NCBI GenBank assembly: GCA_008931825.1 | Contig: QXVZ01026823.1 | Location: 1-24,180, forward strand | Reading direction: 5' to 3' | Length of the DNA: 24,180 nucleotides | DNA from: Phallusia fumigata | Taxonomy: Eukaryota; Chordata; Ascidiacea; Phlebobranchia; Ascidiidae | Shown: piece after piece, positions 11,839 to 20,951 of the stretch | Position numbering within the stretch: the first letter of the stretch is position 1 | Layout of the letters: the number at the start of each line of letters is the position of its first letter | Program-made: the position numbers and the translations under genes | The notes under the pieces: generated by a model | Told to the model about the DNA's origin: nothing | Seen by the model: only the letters and a program-made list of their open reading frames with translations | The model's database searches: none

Positions 11839-14800
11839 ATGACGAATATCAAGATGTTGATTTCCGTTCTTGGACTGGCCTTACCGCTTGTGGGAGCACA
11901 AGTAGAATTCAGTAAGTGGTGCTTAACGTTGTGCTAAGTTACAATTGACCCTTTTTCAGCAAATGTTATGAAATGATCATATTTTACAGATATGGAAAAA
12001 CCGATCATAACGAAAATAAACGGCTTCTCGCAAAGCAATCTTATTCACTTGAACATTTTTCTCAATTCATCTTTGTGTGAAAATCAAAGTGTAAGCTATA
12101 CAATACGCCTGCATACCTTTAAGAGTAAGTTGAACTATGTGTTTTGTTTGTCCTTGATTTTGACTTACGACGTCTGATTGCTTCATTTACTGTCTTAAAG
12201 ATAAAAGCAAATGTAACCAGAAGGTTTTACGTCAGAAAACAGCCGACAACCGAAAGGTAAAATATATCGCTTTTAAACACTTGCTAAACCTTCTTCACAC
12301 GTTCTTTCTTATGGAAATTTATAATCAAAAGCATGAACTGCCGATGTAATGCTATAAAACTGTCTAAAAAGACCCCACTAGCGGGAATGTGTGGACTTGA
12401 CAAATAACTACTTTCTTCTCAGAACCTGTACAATTTTCAGTGTTTACATTTTAACAGTGCAACACCACAGAGGTTTTAGATGATCTTTTCCCTGCCACTA
12501 AATACTGCGTCGAAGTTTTTTACACCGTAGCTGGAAACAGAAGCAAAAACGCCTACTTGCTAGTAACCACAAAAAAAGGTATTTTTGTAGTTGAGACATA
12601 TTTGTGAAAAAAACACGTAAAGTTTGGTACACAATTCACGGTTTTAAATATTCTCAATAGGAAGATACAAGATATTACATGTGTGTAAAACATATTCAGG
12701 ATGATTATTCCTGGTCATGACAGCATAGTTTGGCGAAACGTAGAATCTGTTTTATACACAAGTACTGGCTTGTATCTTCCTATTGTAAAACACGTAAAGA
12801 ATTCGTAATTTTTTAACAATAGACGACAAACCAAGAAAAACGCGTGTAAGAGCCACAAATTTGAAGCCGGTGATCTCGTGGTTTCCGCGCAACAAGTGGA
12901 AGGGACTCAATGTCTCCTACGAGCTTGAAACAAGGTAGTTAACGAACGCTGTGAATAACTGCAACCACGGGAAAACAAACTGACCCATACTTTCTTCTAG
13001 TGATAATAATTTGGGATCTTCAAAACGTAACTGGGTATCGCGAGATTGCAAGGTGGAGAACGCCACAGAAAGACTACAATGTTTTCCGACTCTTCCATGG
13101 AACTTCTGCGGTAAAATACATTTATTTCGGGTTAAACCTAAAGCAGTTTTTCAGCTAAAAGAATAGTGCTCAATTTTAAACAGTACTTGCGTAATTTTGT
13201 CACAAAACTTGTTTGTTCTTGAAATTAGATACTTGCTTGTTACTGTGCTGAACCAGGAATTCCAGCGTATAACATCGTTTTAAACCTCGACTTTCTTTCT
13301 TCAGCCCGATTTCGTTTGAGGGCAGTAGTTCAAATGCCGAATTCTCCTCCCTTACAGGACTGCAACTGCACGACATGCCATTGTTCATCCTATGCCAAGC
13401 CTAAAAAATTTTGTGTCGCAGAAAAAAGTAAGCCCTTGCCCTCTAAACAAGTAAACCTCTAAAATCTGACTTATAAATTGAAGCCTGTGTTCGTTTTTTG
13501 AATTAAAACACTCTGGATCACATGGCAAATTTGAGCTGGACTTGTCTAACGCAGGCAAATTCAGCAATCCCGACATCACTATGAGTGGCATCCAGTCAAC
13601 GTCGTTGGATGTGAACGTTCGTCTGCCCAAAGACACAGCAATTACTTGTGAATACCCGGACGCCCAATACAATGTTTTCATTAGGGAAATGAGCGGTACG
13701 TATTACTACTTAAGTGGGACACAGCTAATTGTTGTTACGATGACAATAAGATGTTGACTGTTTAGAATGGACGAACCCGGAAATATGTAAAACGATCCCG
13801 CCTATAGTCGATGATGGATATGCTAAACAACACGGTGGAAAAGCGATACCAACAAACGAGGTACGTTTAAGTCATCTCCACAATTTTAAGGTTGAAAAGA
13901 TAAGCGTCCTTTGGTTTCAGACACATTGCGAGGGAGATCGGGCAATCCAGTCTTTTGACTTCCAAGATCTGAAGCCCGCGACAAGATACTGCGTGTTCGG
14001 CTTCTACACGGTCAAAGACGTGATGGCGGATAATCCGCAGAGTGTCATAGGTTTTAAACAAGTCACTACCAAGAGAAGTAAGTCTTAAAAATGTGGTTGG
14101 AGGTTAAGGGGCGATTCTTTACAATCGCCGCAAAGCGCTCAGTGCGATCGCTTTGTGTTCACAGGAGGGTGATTTATAATTGCTTGGTATCCTGTGTATT
14201 GCTCCTACCAAATGAAATCCGATGGGTTGTACCAAATTAATTGTTCCGCTCACTGGGGAATGGAATAAAACAAACAAATGTGTAAAACTTTTAGTGGTAA
14301 ACAAAAGGTAACTAACAAGAAAACATGCAGTTCGCAAACCTATACATGGTGCAGTTTGAGCACTACAGTGACTACTTTTTGTCAGCCCCTAAACTGCTAA
14401 AATGTTGCTGTGACAATATTAACGTTTGAACCGTATTTTAAACACAGCTGTGTATCTGTTCTAAGGTAGGTACCCCCGTTTTCTGTGTGGTAACCCTCAT
14501 GTAATGAGGTTTTGCCCCGAGATATAGCAAACAATAGTTTGCTGAAAAATCTCTTCTATCCGATAATAATCAAACAGGGCCTGTCAAATACCTACAACTC
14601 TGATTCAAGGTTTTCCAATCAAGCTGACTTCCATATTCAGCACAATCGTGTTTTTTTTGCTGCAGACAACGTGATGATCATCGTCACAGCGGGCATTTCC
14701 TTTGCGATTGTGATGACAGCAGCTGTGCTGTTTATGGCTTACAAGTTAAACGGCTTTTACAAAAACTTCAAACTATTCGTCTACGGAGACATACCTGACT

Positions 14801-17263
14801 TCATTGTAAGGAAAATTGAGATTTGTTTTACTGAATCATAATGCAAGTAGCATTCGTGCCCATCGTCGTCTATGCAGTCCCCAAAATTAACCTAATGGAT
14901 ATTTGCATTGAGGATCCAACAGTAAAAATGTTATTATTTGTAGAAACGCATGAAGGATGAAGACAAAACGAATTACGAAAGCTATCGGTAAGAATTATTT
15001 TGTTTTCTTTCTACGCTTCTGTCGAAAAATATATCGCCAAACGTTTACCTCACGTGACCACTTTGCATGAAGGAGTTTTGAAGATGATCGAAAGCCAGAG
15101 GTTGTGGACAAGCTTGAAATTGCCTTGCCTGGTAAGTGTTGTGTTTTTAGCAACGTGGTATATTTGCTTTTCAACAAACCCCGATTCTATAGAAATAAAT
15201 AAAAAATATATGGTTAACCGCATTTTTATTGTAGCGGCCTGTTGTCATGCTGACCATTTACTTTCCGTTTCGGCCTTTGTGATAACAGAGAAATTGTTAC
15301 ATTTCTCAACACTGTTTTTTTCCATTTTTGGCCACAAATTTTCCGACGACATGCGGCTTTCGTTTTTAATTTTGAAAAATGACCTTATATGTTCTCAATT
15401 AGAATATAGGGCTAAGGTTTTAGGTGTTCTAGTTTCAGTTTCCACCGCAGAGGCAACACGATTGACCTTCATTCCCATTTTATAGGATTTGGTAATTTTA
15501 ACACGAAAGGTAATGGAAAATGCTAACTCAGTTTGTTTATTGTAGGACACGTTAAGGCTGATTCACACCAGGTGCGTTTAACGGCTTGCGGTACGGTTTT
15601 TTGGTCTCGCGGCAAGCAGCGAGGCACTTTCACCAGCCGGGACCAAAGCCTATCTATCAAACATAAAACATTTTGGCCGTGTCTGATAGATAAACTTTGG
15701 TCACGTCTGGTGTAAATGCCCCGCTGCTTGCCGCGAGATCACAAAACGGACCGCAAGCCGTTAAACGCATCTGGTGTGAATCAGCTTTTAGTAACAGGTT
15801 TTACTTGACAAACCGCCAAAATTCCGCTAAACTTACTTCTTCAACTCGTTTTGACCATTTCCGAAGTCACAGCTTATAAAATATTTACAAATTTATGTTG
15901 GTTACAAAATGTACATTACGAGTATAAAATTTTGTACCTTGAAGACAAGTTTACAAAATATTTTTTCAGTTACAAGTGCCCCAATCGAAGCTTCGACCAC
16001 GACAAGAATAAGTCCAAGGTAAATACTGACATTTGCTAAAGACTATCCCCAGGACAACGGCCCATAAGTCCTTTTTAGCATCTTCCCCAATGAAAAGCTA
16101 TGGGAAACTCCACATGGAAATTTTCCGCTCGGTGCTGGCCGCTGGCATACAGCTACAGCACATAAGCGCGCTAGTTGTGTTTGTAGAGAAATCAATCACT
16201 CCACCAAGTGCATGACAAGCTCCAACTTGCCTTCAGCTAACATGTTTATTGGTTTACATTTTTAGACCGGAATTAGAAGAATTGATAGCTAATCCTCATA
16301 CCAGGATTCCACCAGCAGATGGTAAGTTAAAATACTTCATATGTGCCGCAGTACCATTTGCGTAACAATGAATAGCTGTTTCAATAAAAGTTATATTTGC
16401 TTTACGTTGGTTGGTAAGAACACGGGAGATTTTTGTTTGCACTTCGTAGCCTATACTTGGAACTGGCGCAAGCAGTTGTCCCATTGAATAGGAACCTTGT
16501 TTGTGGTCATTATAAACAGGTTGAGTAACCAAATAAACAGGACTATGGCCATTATATAGACGTCGTAACTTTGGATGATTGTGTGAGATGTCGTACTTAA
16601 AACGCTTGGATCTAAATTAGAAAAGGCTGAAACCTTAGCATTGTTCATTTTAACTACAAATGTTACTGGTTGAACCGTTTTGATAAGGTTGTTTTTTCAT
16701 GTTCTGCAAGGTAGCGCTGTAAGCAACTGCGTTTTTATCGTACAGTGTCAACAATATTTACATCAAGCCCTGCACAAAGCAGCAGCGAAAACGTACTCAC
16801 GAGTGAAGAAGAAAATGTGCTCTCAAACGAAAGACCTAACTTCTCAAACGAAGGAAAATGCTTCCCGCAAAACAGCCGTCCGTCCTCATTAGTAAAAACA
16901 CCCGAGGAACCGAAAATTCCCATGACAGTTTTAAAGCACCGACAAGAGAGCAGCTCATCTGATAACCAAGCATCAATGTCCGATTCCACCTCATCGTTGG
17001 GCTCCAATCGTCGAAGCAGTTCGGGCAATATTGCGGAATACAGCAGGCTGACTAAAAGCGATTCAACAGAAAATGGGCTGGTGATAACGAAACGATCTCA
17101 CTCTGGTTCGACAATCAACATCAGGATGGACAGCAAGGGCATGATGGATTCCAACGAAAACTTTCCTCTATTAGGCGATACAGGTTTTCCTCCGGTCAAG
17201 TGCGTGTCAAGTTTGAATGGATTCATTTCGAACTGCGAGTCGGGGGCTTACACAGCAAAGTAA
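11839..17263 (+). CDS. Class II cytokine receptor-like protein R1, three FN3-type domains (16 exons)
   Basis: Predicted type I membrane receptor related to vertebrate interferon/IL-10-family receptors. Exons: 11839-11911, 11990-12124, 12201-12256, 12458-12578, 12823-12934, 13001-13110, 13305-13427, 13555-13695, 13766-13860, 13921-14077, 14666-14805, 14944-14987, 15073(or 15076)-15131, 15970-16018, 16266-16321, 16746-17263. All are GT-AG and in frame, giving about 662 residues. Exon 1 is a signal peptide (MTNIKMLISVLGLALPLVGA). Residues about 25-128 form a D2-type domain (LFPATKYCVEVFYTV). Residues 129-243 are D1-type (SWFPRNKWKGLNVSYELET, then FRLRAVV). Residues 244-374 are D2-type (LKPATRYCVFGFYTV). 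The TM helix is near 377-398. The tail of about 260 residues is Ser/Thr-rich, with a juxtamembrane GDIPDFI that could act as Box 1. Ligand unknown. Confidence 0.8.
12625..12799. repeat. Inverted-repeat element in R1 intron 4 (family copy A)
   Basis: Perfect 17-bp inverted repeats, CAATAGGAAGATACAAG at 12655-12671 and its complement at 12769-12785, bracket about 97 bases containing GGCGAAACGTAGAATCTG. A related copy in the opposite orientation lies at about 20790-20918 and extends the similarity outward over GGTACACAATTCACG (12626-12640), so the repeat unit is longer than the hairpin. The short direct repeat AAACACGTAAAG also flanks it on both sides (near 12611 and 12788). Confidence 0.7.
14078..14665. 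other. R1 intron 10
   Basis: A 588-base intron with a GC-richer patch (14106-14160) of repeat-like look near its 5' end. No coding exon could be fitted between the D2 exon and the transmembrane exon. The 3' end has a clear T tract before tgctgcag. Confidence 0.6.
15555..15787. mobile_element. PIF/Harbinger-type MITE, 233 bp, in R1 intron 13
   Basis: Long imperfect terminal inverted repeats of about 100 bp begin AGGCTGATTCACACCAG on the left and, reversed, AAGCTGATTCACACCAG on the right. TTA lies on both sides (15552-15554 and 15788-15790), the TWA target duplication of Harbinger elements. The arms contain mirrored GTTTAACGGCTTGCGG and CTCGCGGCAAGCAGCG blocks. The element has no coding capacity. 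Confidence 0.8.
16322..16745. other. R1 intron 15
   Basis: A 424-base intron before the large tail exon. Open frames on the minus strand are uninterrupted by accident only; no feature was recognised. The acceptor atcgtacag joins in frame to the terminal exon. Confidence 0.6.
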
Positions 17264-17783
17264 GGGAAACTTATCCCCAAAGAAATCTTCGAAAACCAGA
17301 GCGAAAACGTGGATGAGAAACCACGGACGTATATGCAGTTGCCGCAGTTAACGGTAATATGCTGTCCAATATGTTTTCTGGTCGTAAGGGAACCTCATTT
17401 TGCTTGAGTTGTTTTCTTATTTCTTACGGACCACAAGAATAACCCTCACCAAGCTTTATTGACGCTTTTATTGCGGAGTATGTACAAAATGATAAACCAT
17501 AGACATCTGTAAATACAAACGCATTTGCATGTATGTTTTTTGTCTGTGGCAAGTTCATGGCTGATTTGGCAATTGTCGATTCCAAAATTACATAGATTAC
17601 TGTGGTTACTGTCAACATGATGCCAGCAATCCTATTTTTTCTGTTGCCTCGTTGTCGTTTGTTTGTTGCTGATCCGTTGTGCCTTTGCAGAAATACTTTT
17701 TGTACACAGTACACATAAAATCAAGTACCGATGATGTGCCTTACCTTGCTGTAAAATGCCTTCATTAAAAACCGTTTTGTCAC

Positions 17784-17823
17784 AATAAAAGCATGCATGA
17801 GACGCAGTTTTTCGATAAATAAA
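17784..17823 (+). terminator. Candidate poly(A) signals of R1
   Basis: Two AATAAA hexamers, at 17784-17789 and 17818-17823, lie about 520-560 bases after the R1 stop codon. Either could end the transcript. Position-only evidence. Confidence 0.3.
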
Positions 17824-19527
17824 TGGGACATGAAAAGAAACCCAATACTGTTAACTTTTACACGTGTTTTGATGAAAGGAAATGTCTGAAGTGAAATAGT
17901 TGAAATAGGTGCCGTTGGTCGAAATTATTTTGTTTTTAGCTCACAACGCTACAAAAGTTCCCTTTGCGTCATACACAGAAGTTTAGTCATTCAAACTTCT
18001 TGAAATTTGGGGAGTTTTAATGCTGTGGTGATTTTGTTTAACTTAACCACAGGCAGGTTCTTTAGCCCCATATTTCCATGCATATACGTTTCTAAAGCAG
18101 GGATGAAGTGGCGAAGTTACGATTGCACTACACCTCTGTTCTGAAGGAAGCCTGAATCCGGGTACTAAAAGGCAGTACACATCATGATATGTTTGAAATG
18201 CCAGTCCCATCAAAGGTGTAATGACGCAATGAGTTCAGCTCTGTTCCTTATATTGAATGCATTTCTACACGGACTTGCCACGAATATCCTTCCATTACCA
18301 ATCAATTTTACGTAATAAATCTGTAAAGCCATGCAGAAAATGGGAGGTTAAGGTGCCCTTGCCATCTGGGTTATCAAACCATATTGCTAGAACGCTTTGT
18401 AGCAAAAGTAATTTACGCAGCCACGGCGTGATATGTCTACAATCTCTGTCAACAACCACCATATGTCGCTTTAGTTCGATAGCATAGATTTCTTGTGATG
18501 TCGGTGTGATTTATACAAATAAACAGCGCCTTGCGGTAAATATTTTATGCGCTTAAAGAAGCATCGCCCTTGCTAAGCTGTTTTCCGTTTGCTCCGAGGA
18601 TCTGACAAGGAAAATCGAGAAATGGGAAAAACAAACAAAGGTGGGTTATGGGTTGCCAAAATGAAAGCTTTTTGCAAGAAATACCGACCGGGTCAAATCG
18701 TTTACAAAGAAACGTATTTGGGCAATTGTAGTTTGACCGCTGTAAACGGTTTGTGGCAAAACGATTTTGCTTTGTAAGGCCATCGACCCATTTTATACGA
18801 TCTCTTTGCCGATGACCAGCTGGACTAGCGGCTTGGTTTGCTGTCAAGCATATGCTATAAGGAATATTTGTGGTTGCTCGTGGGGTATTTGTGTTGTTTG
18901 ACCGCCGTCACATCGGTTCGTCGCCAAAGTGTTCCGCCTCGAAAACGCCATGAGCCCACCGTATATGATCTTTATGTTGTCGATCTACTGGCCCATGGTG
19001 TTGTTTCTTTGCTTGTATTCAAAAAACGGCATCTGTCAGATGGGTCGACAATAGTGCGACTTCAAATATACATACAATCTAAGGCTGTTTGAAGGTCGTG
19101 TGTAACCTACAAACAGGTGAGATTTATGTTTGCCATACACAAACAAATTTCACTAGGTTGCTTTTATCTTAATCTAGACCATTTGTTAGTACAATGTCAT
19201 TTCTGACCTTAGCCAGGCAACGATAATAATGTACAAACAGTTTAAAGGTTCAAAGTTAATCAGTTAAAAGTTGTGTTTAAACAAAGAGTCCAACCGTTAA
19301 ATTACTCTCGAGCGACATCTGCCGGTTTTTAGTAAGCACTAATATGTTACAAAGCCTCTGTTGTCACTATGGGAACCTAAAGAAAGTATACTCGGCAGGC
19401 CTATTTCGGATAATTCGACACGAAGAGTGATGGTTGGTGTTTCGTACACCACCCTTGCAACAGGTAACGTCGTACAGCGGACATAAATTGATGCTTTTAT
19501 CTAAGTAAGTATTGAAGAGGAAACATT

Positions 19528-20045
19528 AGGGTAAACGGTTAAGGCGATCGGCCTGCATGCAGACTTAAAAGCTGAATCGAGATACGTGTTCTAGTATTGT
19601 GAGCACCTTGTTATGAATTCCGTTGCCCAACGTTGGTGCCACTTTGGGACAGACACACTTACAGAAGTGTACAGATCGGTATTTTTTACACTAAAATTGC
19701 CCTCGCCGTCAATGACTGTCCTCGGGACACCCGGGTCTGCCTACCGGATTAAAGGAAACGTTCCGAGGAGGCGCGCTGGTCTTTCCGTTTAGGCGGGTTT
19801 TATTTGGCCCGCAGAACCCGCGGGTTCGACCACCATTTATGCAACCGGCTGTACCCCGTCAGGTTGTGCGATCTGTTGCGATTTACCAGCAGAACATACC
19901 CAATAAACTTCAAACATTATTCAAATAACGGGACACTTGACCCCATAACCCTTGGTTTTTAGGTGTCCTTGCTGTTTTACAAAACCGTTCAACAATGACT
20001 AATTTGATGAAGTGACAATGCAAATAAAGTTTGACTTAACTTGAC
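19528..20045 (+). mobile_element. Probable tRNA-derived SINE or SINE/LINE composite
   Basis: Near 19531 the text GGTAAACGGTTAAGGCGA resembles the A box of a Leu/Ser tRNA, followed about 45 bases later by GTGTTCTAGTATT, a decayed B box. Next comes GTGCCACTTTGGGACAGACA, which recalls the conserved core of many animal SINEs. The right end AATAAAGTTTGACTTAACTTGACTT looks like a short-repeat retroposon tail. The interior is GC-richer than its surroundings. The boundaries are estimates. Confidence 0.4.
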
Positions 20046-20789
20046 TTCAATACAATAGTGTGTTGAGCTGGCAACCGGTGTTCAGTTCCGGCAATGGTTT
20101 TTGTCCATTTCCAGTTAATGCTTTCACACAATATCATGCATGAGTATCAAAATAATGATGTTGCGTTCCGACGCAGTGTCACACATGAAGCAATCAATTT
20201 ACCACCGCAAAGTTTTGTTGCTACCTATTCTGTACGACGTTCGCACTTGATTAGAAACCAACGCCCAATGTAAAATAGCGACTGGATCGTAAGTTAAGAC
20301 ATTTATTTAATTGTTGAATGCACGACAGTTACACAAAACACATGGTAGTTACAAATCACAAACATAACAGTCTTTTGTGTTTAATTGTAGGCCGGTCTTT
20401 CACACTAAAATTAATATAACAACACGACAAATTAAACAATTTAGTTTAACCTTTGAATTGTGGTAAAAGTGTATAGGAGTTAGACAAAAGCAAATATTTG
20501 CCACTGGTCGTAACCTTTAGGTCACCGACCGACAAACAAAAGACTTTATGGGGTCTCGCGTGGAGAGAACGCGTTTTGGGCCATTAAACCTTGTTTTCGA
20601 CCCCCTGTCCCTAGTTGATGGGTGGAGCAAAAGCAGAATATATTTTGCAATGAAAGCAGCGTTATAGGATATAGTAGGATATATTGATGAGAGCTTTAAA
20701 ATAGACGCGCAAAAACGTTTGCAACGCAACCAAATTTTAAAAATTAGTTAAAAGGCTTATATTTGCGTTTGATGAACCAGTACTTTACT

Positions 20790-20918
20790 CTTAACAAGAA
20801 GATACGAGTCAGTAATCGTTTGTCGAAACATAGAAATTGTTTTACATACAAGTACTGCTGGCTTGTATCTTTTGATTAAGATTATTTTAAAGCGTGAATT
20901 GTGTACCTTGGCACTTTT
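20790..20918. repeat. Inverted-orientation copy B of the R1 intron repeat
   Basis: Read in reverse complement, this stretch matches R1 intron 4: GGTACACAATTCACG, then TTTAAAATA, then AGATACAAGCC, with GTATGTAAAACA further on. Its own arms AAGAAGATACGAG and CTTGTATCTTTT are imperfectly inverted. It ends about 35 bases before the R2 start codon, so it may sit in the R2 promoter or 5' UTR. Confidence 0.65.
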
Positions 20919-20951
20919 TTCTCAGGAAACTTAAGCAGCAGGCAACTAAGA

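Larger units (their letters stand above)
17264..20951. other. Region between R1 and R2
   Basis: The first 90 bases after the R1 stop look coding (see findings). The rest is mostly featureless: small open frames at 17424-17714 (minus), 18257-18487 and 18838-19092 (plus) have no recognised family. A probable SINE (19528-20045) and a repeat shared with R1 (20790-20918) lie in the right half. The R2 promoter should lie close to 20920-20951. Confidence 0.5.

Noticed and set aside
12430-12457. Alternative acceptor for R1 exon 4 at ttctcag (about 12421)
   Set aside because: It brings an in-frame stop before the conserved FPATKYC motif; the acceptor ttaacag at 12457 keeps phase and the D2 pattern.
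12731-12745. GGCGAAACG in the R1 intron 4 repeat as a second hammerhead core
   Set aside because: The required CTGANGA strand is not present at suitable spacing.
15000-15485. 161-residue plus-strand frame with hydrophobic segments
   Set aside because: It covers R1 exon 13 in a different frame and its intron; the splice-phase solution for R1 explains the exon and the remainder has no family resemblance.
17424-17714. Minus-strand 96-residue frame with a hydrophobic stretch (IAGIMLTVTTVIYVILES) that faintly recalls GPCR helix 6
   Set aside because: No DRY, NPxxY or other family motif, no ATG start, and no partner exons nearby; probably a chance frame.
18545-19092. Several overlapping frames on both strands between R1 and R2
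   Set aside because: No domain, no signal peptide, no splice pattern joining them; overlapping frames on opposite strands suggest random open frames.
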